The notes: generated by a model not told the origin, from the letters alone. A stretch of 64,000 nt of DNA from JAOSJL01 sp963704035 (GCA_963704035.1 CAVPGR010000002.1:1116001-1180000); one strand, 5' to 3'. Counted from the stretch's first letter, positions 32,453 to 41,896 are shown. Numbers and translations: made by a program.

Positions 32453-35032
32453 ATGAACGAGTCGGCCTGCATCGCCGCCGTCGGCGCCGCGTCCGGATCG
32501 CTCCGGCTCGACGCCTCCGACGTCGCTGCTGCCTGGCACGGTGGAGCCACTGACGGAACCGCCGCCGTGGCGGCTCCCGACGAAGACACCCTGACGCTCG
32601 CCTGGGACGCCGCGACGGCAGCCCGGCGTGCCGCGGGGGACTCGCCGGGCGACATCGACGGGCTTTGGTGGGGCACCTCTGACCCTCCATTCGCGGAAGG
32701 CCCCAGCCATGCAGTGCTGGCCGCCTCACTCGGCCTCGCACCGAGTTCCACGGGCGCGCTCTGTGCGGGGTCGGCACACTCCGGGATCGAAGCGCTCCTG
32801 GGCGCCGTCGACGCCGTCCGCTCCGGGAGCGTCGCTCGGGCGATCGTGGTGGCCTCCGATGCCGTGTTGCCCGGCACCGCGACAGCACTGGAGCGACGGG
32901 CAGGAGCAGGGGCTGTCGCATGTCTCATCGACGGAGACGCCGGCGCCATCATCGGTGCTCGCGTCACGCGGACGCGCCCCGTGCTCGACCGCTATCGGGG
33001 AGCACGGGAGGCAGCCACCCGCGACCCCTACGACGCCCGTCTGTTCCGCGACGCGATCTACCTGCCGGCGCTGCGAGAGGTCGTCGAACACCTGGCGGTG
33101 TTCGATCCGAATGTCTGGTCGCTCCCCGACCCTGACGGCCGGTCCGCACGTGCCGTCGCCCGAGACCTGAACGGGACCCTCGTCTCCGACGCCGTGTATT
33201 CGGCCGTCGGAGACACCGGAGCCGCCGCGGCTCTCCTGGGTGTGGTGGCCGGTCTCGACGCCGCCGGGGTGGCCGCTGTCGTGGCCTATGGAGGTGGTCG
33301 GACCACCGGGCTCCTGATCGAGGCAAACGCCCCCGTGCCAGGCGCGTCACTCGTGCCCGCGTCCCTCGCGGGAGGTACACCCACGACCTACGCGGACGTG
33401 CTGAGGGCCCGGGGGCAACTCGCGCCGGCCGGCGAAACCGTGGAGATGGGCGTTCCGCCCGGAAGTGCGATGTTCACCCGGGGCGGCGCGGAGATGTTGG
33501 GCCCGCTCGGCGCACGGTGTGTCGACTGCGACACCCTCAACACGCCACCCTCGATCCATCCCCACTGCGTCCAGTGCGGCGGTACGAAGTTCGAAGAGGT
33601 CACGCTCGCGACGAGCGGCACGGTTCACACCTATGTGGTGAACAGGACGATGCCGGCTCCGTTCGTGGCCCCACTCCCGTTGGCGGTGGTGGACCTCGAC
33701 GATGGGTCGCGGGTCATGCTCCAGGTCGTGGGCGATCCCGAGGCCTTGAAGATCGACACGCCCGTCGAGCTGGTCCTGCGACGTTACGCCTACGAACGTG
33801 GAGTACCCGTGTACGGATACAAGGCGCGCGATCTCGAACGCGCAGGACAGGTGACCATGGGCTGGAACCGGGTTGCCGTCGTCGGAGCCGGGCTCGTGAA
33901 GTTCGGCGAGCTCTTCGACTCGAGCTACGAACAACTCGCCTCCGGCGCGTTCGACGCCGCCGTGGCGAAAGTGGACAGGTCCTTCGAGCCGGCACAGGTG
34001 GAGGCGGCGTTCGTGGCGACTCAGCGGGGAACCCTGTGGGGTCAGGAGGGTATCGGCGGCAACACCGTTCCCTCGGCGCTCGGGTTGGCGGGAATCCCCT
34101 GCACCCGCATCGAAAACGCGTGTCCGTCGGGCAGCGACGCGTTCCGTGTGGGCGCCATGGCGGTGGCCAGCGGTGTGCACGACATCGTTCTGGTCATCGG
34201 CGTGGAGAAGATGCGCGACAAGTCGACCGAAGAGGGTCTCCTGTCCCGAGCTGCTGCGGGCCATCCGATCTACACGCGGGGTGAAACCGCTCCCGTTCTG
34301 TTCGCGCCCTTCGCGACCCGTCACATGCACGAGTTCGGGACGACACCCGAGATGCTGGCATCGGTGGCGGTCAAGAACCACCACAACGGTGCACTCGACC
34401 CGTACGCACACTTCCGCAACGAGATCACCAGTGAGCAGGTTCTCGACTCGCCCATGGTGTGTGAGCCCCTCCGCCTCCTCGACTGCTGCCCTCAGACCGA
34501 CGGCGCCGCCGCGACGCTGCTCGTGAACGCGGAGCGCGCCTCGGAGTTCACCGATACACCTGTGTACGTCGCCGGCTTCGGCGTGGCGACCGACCACCCT
34601 TACCTCCACGAGAAGTCCTCGTTCACCGGCCTACAGGCGACCACCATGGCCGCCGAACGCGCCTACGACATGGCGGGTCTCGCCCCGGCCGACATCGACA
34701 TGGCCGAGGTCCACGACTGCTTCACGATCACCGAGATCCTCGACATCGAAGATCTCGGATTCGTGGAGAAGGGCAAAGGGGGATTCGCATCCCTCGAGGG
34801 CCAGACCGCTCTCGACGGTCGAATCCCGGTGAACACGTCGGGAGGACTGTTGGCGAAGGGGCACCCCATCGGCGCCACAGGTGTTGCACAGCTCACGGAA
34901 TGCTGGTGGCAGCTGCGCGGAGAAGCCGACCAGCGTCAGGTGGAGATGCGCAACGGGAACGCGCTCCAACACAACGTCGGTGGGCGCGGCTCGGGAGTGT
35001 CGGTCGTCAACATCCTGACCACGAACCCGTGA
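32453..35032 (+). CDS. HMG-CoA-synthase-like / DUF35 / SCP2-thiolase fusion protein
   Basis: An 859-residue single ORF with three domains. Residues 1-300 resemble archaeal-type HMG-CoA synthase: the nucleophile position is C104 (TGALCAGSAHSG) and VGDTGAAAALLGV matches the C-terminal core, but the usual catalytic His region reads SLPDPDGRSARAVARDL, without an HxP histidine. Residues 310-460 are a DUF35 zinc ribbon (C356-x2-C359...C372-x2-C375) plus OB fold. Residues 470-859 are an SCP2-type thiolase with C557 (ENACPSG) and GGLLAKGHPIGATG. In archaea thiolase, HMG-CoA synthase and DUF35 form a three-protein channelling complex. Here they are one polypeptide, which is direct from the sequence; function is inferred. 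It stands alone, divergent from the GGDEF-EAL gene. Confidence 0.85.
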   Translation: MNESACIAAVGAASGSLRLDASDVAAAWHGGATDGTAAVAAPDEDTLTLAWDAATAARRAAGDSPGDIDGLWWGTSDPPFAEGPSHAVLAASLGLAPSSTGALCAGSAHSGIEALLGAVDAVRSGSVARAIVVASDAVLPGTATALERRAGAGAVACLIDGDAGAIIGARVTRTRPVLDRYRGAREAATRDPYDARLFRDAIYLPALREVVEHLAVFDPNVWSLPDPDGRSARAVARDLNGTLVSDAVYSAVGDTGAAAALLGVVAGLDAAGVAAVVAYGGGRTTGLLIEANAPVPGASLVPASLAGGTPTTYADVLRARGQLAPAGETVEMGVPPGSAMFTRGGAEMLGPLGARCVDCDTLNTPPSIHPHCVQCGGTKFEEVTLATSGTVHTYVVNRTMPAPFVAPLPLAVVDLDDGSRVMLQVVGDPEALKIDTPVELVLRRYAYERGVPVYGYKARDLERAGQVTMGWNRVAVVGAGLVKFGELFDSSYEQLASGAFDAAVAKVDRSFEPAQVEAAFVATQRGTLWGQEGIGGNTVPSALGLAGIPCTRIENACPSGSDAFRVGAMAVASGVHDIVLVIGVEKMRDKSTEEGLLSRAAAGHPIYTRGETAPVLFAPFATRHMHEFGTTPEMLASVAVKNHHNGALDPYAHFRNEITSEQVLDSPMVCEPLRLLDCCPQTDGAAATLLVNAERASEFTDTPVYVAGFGVATDHPYLHEKSSFTGLQATTMAAERAYDMAGLAPADIDMAEVHDCFTITEILDIEDLGFVEKGKGGFASLEGQTALDGRIPVNTSGGLLAKGHPIGATGVAQLTECWWQLRGEADQRQVEMRNGNALQHNVGGRGSGVSVVNILTTNP

Positions 35033-35117
35033 TCCGCACCGAGATCGCCGGCGGCGTGGAGTTCCGCGGTCGCTGATCAGACTTCTTGATCAGACTTCCT
35101 GATCGGGAATACGAGCT

Positions 35118-35909
35118 TCAGCCGCGCAGCGCGCCGGGCTCCTCGAGCCACCGGTTCATCGCGACGGTTCGGGCGTTGCGCAACGTGAGGACGTACTCGA
35201 TGCAGCGCCGCACACGCCGTTGCTGGCCGGCCGTGCTGACGACCTGCCGCAGCAGATGGTCCGCCGCGTCACCGTGCTCCTCTTCGGCGTACACGTGGAC
35301 CCGGAAGTTCTCGACCTCGATGCCGTAGTGGTCGCGCATTCCCTCGTACATCATCACGGCGTAGTTCGTGGCGGCGGCAAAGCGCTCACCCGCCCAGCCG
35401 AATGCAGCAAGGCCCTCCTCGTAGGAACGTCGCATGTAGTACAGCGAGGTGAACACAGAACCGATCGTCTCCGGCATGGCCCGGTAGCCGAGGAGATCAC
35501 TGTCGCTCAGGCCGAGCTGCCGGGCCCAGTGGATCTTCATGTCGACGTGGTTCGCGTCGCCTGCATAGCCCGTTTCGTCTGCGAGGTTCTGGAGCCAGTG
35601 ACGCCAGTGCTGGGACGTGTCGTGGTCGAGCGCATCGGAGTCGGGGGCGTTCGCCACGATGGATGCGAACTCGCTCGTGTACCACCTGCCCAGGAAGTAG
35701 TACTCGCAACACAGTCGTCGCAGGAGCTCTTCGGAAAGCGTGCCATCGGCGACGCGCTCCCACACCACGTTCTTGTCCGTGGCGATCTCGCGCTGGGTCG
35801 CCTCGAGCGAGGCCATGAACTCGTCGACGGGAAGCCCCGGTACACCCTCCCGGTTCTCCCCCCGGACCTCTGCGAAGTCGCGACGGTCGTCGTTCGAGTC
35901 TTCGCTCAT
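35118..35909 (-). CDS. Heme-oxygenase-fold (PqqC/TenA-like) iron-containing redox enzyme
   Basis: A 263-residue all-helical protein. The ATG at 35909 (MSEDSNDD) has a strong Shine-Dalgarno (GGAGGGAG); the longer ORF upstream is not credible. Residues 60-80 read EELLRRLCCEYYFLGRWYTSEF, the middle has a long run of helices with SVFTSLYYMRRSYEEGLAAFGWAGERF, and VHVYAEEEHGDAADHLLRQV near the end carries a Glu/His cluster as in heme-oxygenase-like diiron oxidases (HDOs) and PqqC. The fold is recognised; the reaction is not. An operator-like dyad lies 42 bp upstream. It is divergent from the aldehyde dehydrogenase at 36097. Confidence 0.78.
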   Translation of the reverse strand: MSEDSNDDRRDFAEVRGENREGVPGLPVDEFMASLEATQREIATDKNVVWERVADGTLSEELLRRLCCEYYFLGRWYTSEFASIVANAPDSDALDHDTSQHWRHWLQNLADETGYAGDANHVDMKIHWARQLGLSDSDLLGYRAMPETIGSVFTSLYYMRRSYEEGLAAFGWAGERFAAATNYAVMMYEGMRDHYGIEVENFRVHVYAEEEHGDAADHLLRQVVSTAGQQRRVRRCIEYVLTLRNARTVAMNRWLEEPGALRG

Positions 35910-35950
35910 GAGGCTCCCTCCGGCGATCGGCAACGAAGTGTATGTGTGAT

Positions 35951-35966
35951 CTGACAATCATGTCAG
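35951..35966. promoter_or_regulatory. Operator-like inverted repeat (CTGACA-N4-TGTCAG)
   Basis: CTGACAATCATGTCAG is a dyad with perfect 6-bp arms in the gap between the HDO-type enzyme (start 35909) and the aldehyde dehydrogenase (start 36097). The right arm continues as GTCAGGTTC, the same extension found at the two sites upstream of the binding proteins (53431 and 54876). A TetR-type regulator is the likely binder, by inference. Confidence 0.55.
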
Positions 35967-36096
35967 GTTCGTGACGGTCTGGGTGCGTGCCTGTATCAGG
36001 AGCCGATGGAGATCTTGGTGGATCCCGGAGGTCGCCTAGACCGCCGGCGTGTGGCGCGCCATGCTGTGGGAACCACGAGCGGGGAGCAAGCATCAC

Positions 36097-37560
36097 ATGG
36101 CAGTCACGACGGGCACCCACAAAGAGGCGAACACCTCGTTCGGCAACGGATCGGCCGGGCGCGTCGCCGTGAGTCCGACCGAGGACATCCCGGGCGTCGT
36201 CGAACGTCTCCGCACCACGTTCGACGCCGGGGTCACCCGCCCCTACGAATGGCGTCGCCGCCAGCTCGAAGGGCTCCAATCTCTCCTCGCCGAACGTGAG
36301 CCACAGCTCCTCGAGGCGTTGGCCACGGATCTCGGGAAACCCAGCCATGAGGCGTGGATGGCCGACCTCGGCCTCCCGTCGGCCGAGGCCGGATACGCGC
36401 TGAAGCACCTGAAGAGCTGGATGAAGCCACAGCGCGTCAGCACGCCGCTGTCGTCGCAGCCCGCCACCTCGAAGCGTTACCCCGACCCGCTCGGGGTGGT
36501 GTGCATCATCGCGCCGTGGAACTACCCGGTACAGCTCGTGCTCCAGGTTCTCACCGGAGCGCTGGCCGCCGGAAACACCGCCGTGTTAAAGCCCTCTGAG
36601 GTCTCCTCGGCCACGTCGGCCGTCCTGGCCGACGCCATCCCCGCCTACTTCGACTCCGACGCCGTGGCGGTGGTGGAGGGTGGTGTGCCCGAAACCACCA
36701 CGCTGCTCGAGCAGCGCTTCGACCACATCTTCTACACGGGCAACGGAACCGTCGGCCGGATCGTGATGGCAGCGGCGGCGAAGAACCTCACGCCCGTCAC
36801 CCTGGAGCTCGGCGGGAAGAGCCCTGTGATCGTCGACCGCGACGTCGATCTCGAGGTCGCGGCACGACGAATCGTGTGGGGCAAGTTCATGAACGCCGGC
36901 CAAACGTGCATCGCCCCCGACTACGTACTGGCGCACCGGTCGGTCGAAGGTGAGCTCATCGACGCCATGCGGAGCACCATCGAGAACTTCTACGGGTCCA
37001 ACCCGGCTGACAGCACCGACTACGCCCGTATCATCGACGAACGCCACTTCGACCGCCTCACCGGCCTCATCGAGAAGGAGGACGACGCCAAGGTGGTGGT
37101 CGGCGGGGACTCCGACCGCTCCACCCGCTACATCGCGCCCACCATCGTGCGCGACGTCGACGCCGACTCCGCTCTCATGGCTGCGGAGATCTTCGGCCCC
37201 GTCCTCCCCGTCCTCACGGTCGACGACACACACGAAGCCATCGAGTTCGTCAACGAACGCGACAAGCCTCTGGCGCTGTACATCTTCTCCAAGGACGACG
37301 ACCGGGTGGAGCAGGTGCTACGCCAGACGAGCTCAGGCGGGGTGTGCGTGAACGCCACGGTCATGCATGTGAGCTCGGTGAACCTTCCGTTCGGAGGCGT
37401 CGGCGAAAGCGGTATGGGCGCCTACCACGGCAAGGCGAGCTTCGACACGTTCACGCACTACAAGAGCGTGATGAACCGACCGACGATGATCGATCCGAGC
37501 ATGATGTACCCGCCGTACACGAGGATGAAACAGAAGATCGTCCGCAAGCTCCTGAAGTAG
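36097..37560 (+). CDS. Aldehyde dehydrogenase family protein
   Basis: A 487-residue NAD(P)-dependent aldehyde dehydrogenase. Motifs are APWNYPVQLVLQVLTGALAAGN, the catalytic LELGGKSPVIV with its Glu, FMNAGQTCIAPDYVL with the nucleophile Cys, and LPFGGVGESGMGAYHG. The short-length, membrane-less class resembles fatty-aldehyde/coniferyl aldehyde dehydrogenases (ALDH3 type). The ATG at 36097 (MAVTTGTH) is preferred because the 16 residues upstream are not family-like and a GGGGAG ribosome site precedes it. It is divergent from the HDO-type enzyme, so an aldehyde produced by that enzyme is a plausible substrate, by inference. Confidence 0.88.
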   Translation: MAVTTGTHKEANTSFGNGSAGRVAVSPTEDIPGVVERLRTTFDAGVTRPYEWRRRQLEGLQSLLAEREPQLLEALATDLGKPSHEAWMADLGLPSAEAGYALKHLKSWMKPQRVSTPLSSQPATSKRYPDPLGVVCIIAPWNYPVQLVLQVLTGALAAGNTAVLKPSEVSSATSAVLADAIPAYFDSDAVAVVEGGVPETTTLLEQRFDHIFYTGNGTVGRIVMAAAAKNLTPVTLELGGKSPVIVDRDVDLEVAARRIVWGKFMNAGQTCIAPDYVLAHRSVEGELIDAMRSTIENFYGSNPADSTDYARIIDERHFDRLTGLIEKEDDAKVVVGGDSDRSTRYIAPTIVRDVDADSALMAAEIFGPVLPVLTVDDTHEAIEFVNERDKPLALYIFSKDDDRVEQVLRQTSSGGVCVNATVMHVSSVNLPFGGVGESGMGAYHGKASFDTFTHYKSVMNRPTMIDPSMMYPPYTRMKQKIVRKLLK

Positions 37561-37597
37561 TGGATCCCTGGTTCGGTGCCCCTGCGGCCGGGTCGAC

Positions 37598-38761
37598 CTA
37601 GCCGCGGGGAAGTCCGAGAATCCGCTCACCGATGATCGTGCGCTGCACCTCGGACGTTCCTCCGGCGATGCTCGCCGCCTTGCTCCAGAGCCACTGACGT
37701 TGCCACGCGCCGTCATCCGGCACCAGCGACGCTCCTGACCACAGCGGCGCGGCGTCACCCGTGACGTGCAGAGCAGCCTCGGAGAGATCCCGCGTCATGT
37801 CGGTCCACGCCAGCTTCACCCAGCTCGACTCCGGTCCGGGCTCGACACCCCGTTGGAGCCGCGAGAGCGTCCGCCAGTTGTGCAGCCGCAGGACGCGTAG
37901 CTCCACGAACGCCTGCACGAGCTCGTCGGACACCTCGGGTCGGTCCCACCCGGCGTTCTCGTCAGCCAACGCCAGAATCCGCTCGAGGTACACCTCGTGC
38001 ACGACCTGTTCCTTGAACGGGAACGCCGTGCCCCGTTCGTGGGCGAGTGTCGTGTTGGCCACGGCCCACCCGCCGTTGAGGGCGCCCACCAGATGCTCCT
38101 CGGGCACGAAGACGTCGTCGAGAAACACCTCGTTGAACTCGGCTTCTCCGGTGATCTGCACCAGGGGGCGGATCTCGACTCCCGGTGCGCTCATGTCGAC
38201 CACGAGGTAGCTGATACCGCGGTGCCGGGGCGCGTCGGTGTCCGTGCGAGCGAGGCAGATCCCCCACCGGGCGTGTCCCGCGTAGCTCGTCCAGACCTTC
38301 TGGCCGGTGAGCGACCAGCCGCCGTCCACCGGAGTCGCCCGCGTCGCCAGTGACGCGAGATCGGAGCCTGCGCCCGGCTCGCTGAACAACTGGCACCAGA
38401 GCTCGTCGGCGGACAGGATCGACGGGAGCCACCGCTGCTTCTGCTCGTCGGTTCCATGCGCGAGCAGGGTCGGACCTGCCAGGTTGATCCCGACGCGGTT
38501 GACCGGCTGCGGCGCCGCGCTGCGGGCGTACTCCATGTTGTAGAGAGCAACCTCGACCGGCGACGAGCCACGGCCGCCGTACTCGGTCGGCCAGTGGATC
38601 CCGATCCACCGGTCGTCGGCGAGCCGTCGCTGCCACGCTCTACCCCAGGCGACCTCGTCGTCGACGGACGAGAAGACCGGCGGTGCTTCGAGGTTGTCGG
38701 CGAGCCAGGTGCGGATCTCGGCGGCAAAGGTGTGTTCGGCCTCGCTGAAGGAAAGATCCAC
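37598..38761 (-). CDS. Acyl-CoA dehydrogenase
   Basis: A 387-residue full-length acyl-CoA dehydrogenase. The start is GTG at 38761, 2 bp after the ligase stop. Motifs are CQLFSEPGAGSDLA near residue 130, GQKVWTSYAGHARWG, ERGTAFPFKEQ and the C-terminal IAGGTSEVQRTIIGERILGLPRG. The family is certain. The coupling to a FadD17-like ligase suggests activation of an acid followed by the first beta-oxidation step, possibly on a steroid side chain as for fadE26/fadE27-fadD17 in mycobacteria; that link is inference. Confidence 0.87.
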   Translation of the reverse strand: MDLSFSEAEHTFAAEIRTWLADNLEAPPVFSSVDDEVAWGRAWQRRLADDRWIGIHWPTEYGGRGSSPVEVALYNMEYARSAAPQPVNRVGINLAGPTLLAHGTDEQKQRWLPSILSADELWCQLFSEPGAGSDLASLATRATPVDGGWSLTGQKVWTSYAGHARWGICLARTDTDAPRHRGISYLVVDMSAPGVEIRPLVQITGEAEFNEVFLDDVFVPEEHLVGALNGGWAVANTTLAHERGTAFPFKEQVVHEVYLERILALADENAGWDRPEVSDELVQAFVELRVLRLHNWRTLSRLQRGVEPGPESSWVKLAWTDMTRDLSEAALHVTGDAAPLWSGASLVPDDGAWQRQWLWSKAASIAGGTSEVQRTIIGERILGLPRG

Positions 38762-38763
38762 GC

Positions 38764-40537
38764 TCAGAGGTCCCAGAATCGTTGACGACCGTTTCGCTCG
38801 AACGCCGCCGCCAGTTCGGCCTCTTCGTCGGCATCGAACGGGTGGAAGCTCGCCTCTCCGCGGTTCCGGGCGAAACACGGATCGCCACCGGTGCGGTCCG
38901 AGCGGAACTTCTGGTACGCGAGCGTTCTCTTGACGATCTTGTTCGTGCCGGTCGTAGGCGGCTCAGCGGTAATGCGCACGTAGCGAGGGCGCCACTTCGG
39001 CCCGAGATCAGGGAGGTCGTCGAGCCAGGCCGCGAAGCCTCCAGGATCGAACGACGTTCCGTCGCGCAGCACGAGCGTCGCCATCACCTGATCGCCCGCC
39101 TCGGCGTCGGGCACGCCATAGGCAGCGGCCTGGACCACGTCGGGATGACGGTTCAAAGCCTCTTCGATGGGTCGGGCCAGGAAGTTCTCGCCGTCCACCC
39201 GGATCCAGTCGGCATTGCGGCCGGCGAAGTACAGGTAACGGTCGTCGTCGAGATACCCGAGGTCGCCGGTCCAGTACCAGCCGAAACGGGTGGTCGCTGC
39301 ATTCGCCGCGTCGTTGTTGTAGTAACCCTCGAACGGGCCGACGCCGGCGGTGTTGACGATCTCGCCGACACAGGCCTCGGCGTTGAGGAGATGACCCTGC
39401 GTGTCGAACTCGGCCGCCGGGCGGTCGTGTCCGGCTTCGTCCACGACACGAACGCTGTCGCCCGCGACGCCCAGTGCACCCGGGCGGGTCTCCACGTCGC
39501 GGTTGACGGCGACACCGCCCTCCGTGGCGCCGTAGGCGTCGATGACCTCGACACCGAACCGGGTGGCGAAAGCGTCGACGATCTCGGGCGAACCCTCGTT
39601 GCCGAAGGCCACCCGCAGAGGATTGTCGGCGTCGTCGGCCCTCTTCGGCGTGGCATTGATGTAGGCGAGGGGCTTTCCGGTGTAGTTGAAGTACGTGGCG
39701 CCATACCGGCGGACGTCGGGGAGCCACCCCGACGCGGAGAACTTCCTCGCCAGCCCGACGGTGGCCCCGAGAACGATCGCCGGCGCCCATCCCACCATCA
39801 GGGCGTTGGAGTGGAACAGGGGCATGGACACGTAGCCGACGTCGTCGACCGTGAGGCCCATGACGATTCCCATCCGTGTACCGGTCACGAGAAGCCGCCG
39901 TCTGCGAACAGATGACCGCCTTCGGAGCGTCGGACGTTCCCGACGTGAAGATGAACGCCCAGGGCGTGTCGGCGCCCGGTTCGGTGCCGGGATCCTCGGT
40001 GCCTGCGGACGACACCGTGGCATCCAGAGAGGCGGACCCTGAGTGCGGTGGCGAAACACCTGGAGCATCCGCGTGCTCGAAGCGCGAGGAAACCAGCACG
40101 TTCTCCTCCGCGATACCGAGACGGTCGGCCACCGGCTCGATCAGGGGAACGTGGCGGGGCTCGGTGAGAAGAAGGCCGCAGTGGGTATGACGGATGTCGT
40201 GGGCGAGATGCTCGTCACGGCGGGTGTGGTTGACGCCGACGACGGTCGCACCGGCCAATGCTGCACCCCCGAACGCGAACAGGTAGTCGGGTGTGTTGTC
40301 GAGCAGCACGGCGATGTGTAGCGGACGGCCCGGTTCGCTGCGGTCGAGGAACACGTGTGCGAACCGGATGGATTCGTCGAGGAACTCGGCGTGGGTCCAC
40401 GATCTGTCCTCGAAGAGGACCGCGGGTCGATCGCGGATCGACGGGTCGGTCGCGTTCCGACGCAGGAGTGTGGCAGCGTCGGGGGCGGGCATCAGCGCCT
40501 CGCCGGGTGCGGGCACCGCGCTCTCGTCGGCTCTCAC
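38764..40537 (-). CDS. Acyl-CoA synthetase, FadD17-like (frameshifted)
   Basis: About 590 residues after repair of one frameshift at about 39898. The N-terminal frame has FEDRSWTHAEFLDESIRF, GVNHTRRDEHLAHDI and the AMP-binding loop FTSGTSDAPKAVICSQT; the frame then changes to RLLVTGTRMGIVMGLTVDDV, YVSMPLFHSNALMVGW, YGATEGG, WYWTGDLGYLDDD and the catalytic lysine region TGTNKIVKRTL. MPLFHSNALMVGW resembles FadD17. The GTG at 40537 follows a TACCTT hexamer by 6 bp, so the message may be leaderless; ATG 40492 is an alternative. It activates a carboxylic acid to its CoA ester for the dehydrogenase downstream. Confidence 0.78.
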
Positions 40538-40543
40538 GGTGCG

Positions 40544-40549
40544 AAGGTA
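40544..40549 (-). promoter_or_regulatory. Putative leaderless -10 element (TACCTT)
   Basis: TACCTT on the minus strand ends 6 bp before GTG 40537. The spacing fits a transcription start at or very near the start codon, as in other actinobacterial leaderless genes. No clear -35 is seen. Confidence 0.4.
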
Positions 40550-40707
40550 GCCCACGGGGTGCCGGTCGGATCGGCGACGTCACGACCTGACGATCCGTAG
40601 ACTCCGCCCGGTGGAAGACCGGGGCCGTAGCCATCGACCCGGCCCCGATACCCGATCTCACGAAGCGCGCGATCTCACGAAACCGGCCTGCGGAGCGTTG
40701 TACTCCT

Positions 40708-41172
40708 GTGAGCCCACCGCCCTTCCAACGGTTCCTCGACGAGCACAGCGGACCCGTCTACCGGTTCCTCGTGGCCTTCGTCGGAGCGAACGATGCCGAC
40801 GACTGCTTCCAGGAGACCTTTCTGTCGGCGTGGCGCTCCTACCCGCGCCTCGAGCACGACGACAACCTCCGCGCGTGGATCCTGACGGTCGCACATCGCA
40901 AAGCGCTCGACCACCACCGGGATGCCGCGCGCCGGCGACGAACAATCGGTGGAGAGCCGAAACGAACCCATGGATCCACCGGAGAGTTCGAGAGTGCCAT
41001 CTGGGAATCGGTGCGGGCGCTACCACCCAAACAGCGGGACGCGGTGCTGCACCGTTACGTGAGCGACCTGCCCTACCGGCGGATCGGTGAGCTGATCGGA
41101 TGCTCGGAGGCAGCCGCGCGGCGCAACGCACACGAGGGAATCGCGAAGCTGAAGAAGGAGCACGGACAATGA
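40708..41172 (+). CDS. ECF-type RNA polymerase sigma factor
   Basis: A 154-residue sigma-70-family protein with region 2 (GPVYRFLVAFVGANDADDCFQETFLSAWRSYP) and region 4 (LPPKQRDAVLHRYVSDLPYRRIGELIGCSEAAARR, the helix-turn-helix). GTG at 40708 is the start. No anti-sigma gene is adjacent; instead the ATGA of its stop begins an O6-alkylguanine alkyltransferase gene, so the two are co-translated. That suggests it responds to DNA alkylation damage, perhaps as part of a small adaptive-response operon; this is inference. Confidence 0.87.
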   Translation: MSPPPFQRFLDEHSGPVYRFLVAFVGANDADDCFQETFLSAWRSYPRLEHDDNLRAWILTVAHRKALDHHRDAARRRRTIGGEPKRTHGSTGEFESAIWESVRALPPKQRDAVLHRYVSDLPYRRIGELIGCSEAAARRNAHEGIAKLKKEHGQ

Positions 41173-41792
41173 CCCTGAAGCAGAGCGTGGAAGACGTACT
41201 GCGAAGCACGCGTCGCTTCGACGATGCTGCGGCTTCGGCGGCGGCGGCCTTCGTGTATGAGACGGGCGACGACGCCACCCTCGCCTACGCCCTCCTGGAC
41301 ACTCCCCTCGGGACGATGACCGCCGCCACGACCTCGCGCGGGCTCGTTCGACTCGCCTACGTGAGGGAACGCACCGACGACGTCCTCGACGAACTTGCGA
41401 CCGCGATCTCCCCGCGCATCCTGGAAGTGCCGGCTCGCCTCGATCCGATTGCCCGCCAGCTCGACGAGTACTTCGAAAAGCGTCGGGAGGTCTTCGACCT
41501 CACCCTGGATCGACGCCTGATCCACGGATTCGGCAAGGCCGTTCTTCGGGCGACGCAGCGCATCCCATACGGGTCCGTGTCGAGCTACGGCGAGATCGCG
41601 GCCGAAGCGGGGAACCGTCGTGCGGCTCGCGCTGCCGGGAGTGCCCTCGGAGCGAATCCTCTCGCGATCGTCATCCCGTGTCACCGTGTTCTGAGGGCGG
41701 GGGGCGCCCTGGGCGGCTACGGCGGTGGGCTGGAAACCAAGGAGTTCCTGCTCGATCTCGAGAGTCGCCCGCTGTCTCCTGTCTCCCGATAG
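41169..41792 (+). CDS. ogt: Methylated-DNA-[protein]-cysteine S-methyltransferase
   Basis: A 207-residue repair protein. The C-terminal half carries QRIPYGSVSSYGEIAAEAGN, the active-site NPLAIVIPCHRVLRAGGALGGYGGGLETK (PCHR with the acceptor cysteine) and the helix-turn-helix typical of Ogt/MGMT. It removes alkyl groups from O6-alkylguanine by suicide transfer. The N-terminal 30 residues (EDVLRSTRRFDDAAASAAAA) precede the usual Ogt domain. Its ATG overlaps the sigma factor stop (ATGA). Confidence 0.92.
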   Translation: MTLKQSVEDVLRSTRRFDDAAASAAAAFVYETGDDATLAYALLDTPLGTMTAATTSRGLVRLAYVRERTDDVLDELATAISPRILEVPARLDPIARQLDEYFEKRREVFDLTLDRRLIHGFGKAVLRATQRIPYGSVSSYGEIAAEAGNRRAARAAGSALGANPLAIVIPCHRVLRAGGALGGYGGGLETKEFLLDLESRPLSPVSR

Positions 41793-41896
41793 GCGGCGCA
41801 ACTGTCCTCACGCTGGGGCCACCGGCGTCTTCGTCGGCCAAACTGGGGCCTCGACTCCGTTTCACAACGAGATAGAGGAAATGAACAGGAGATGAC

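Noticed and set aside
35073..35106. Direct repeat TGATCAGACTTC between the fusion gene and the HDO gene
   Set aside because: Only two and a half short copies in a convergent gap; no further signal.
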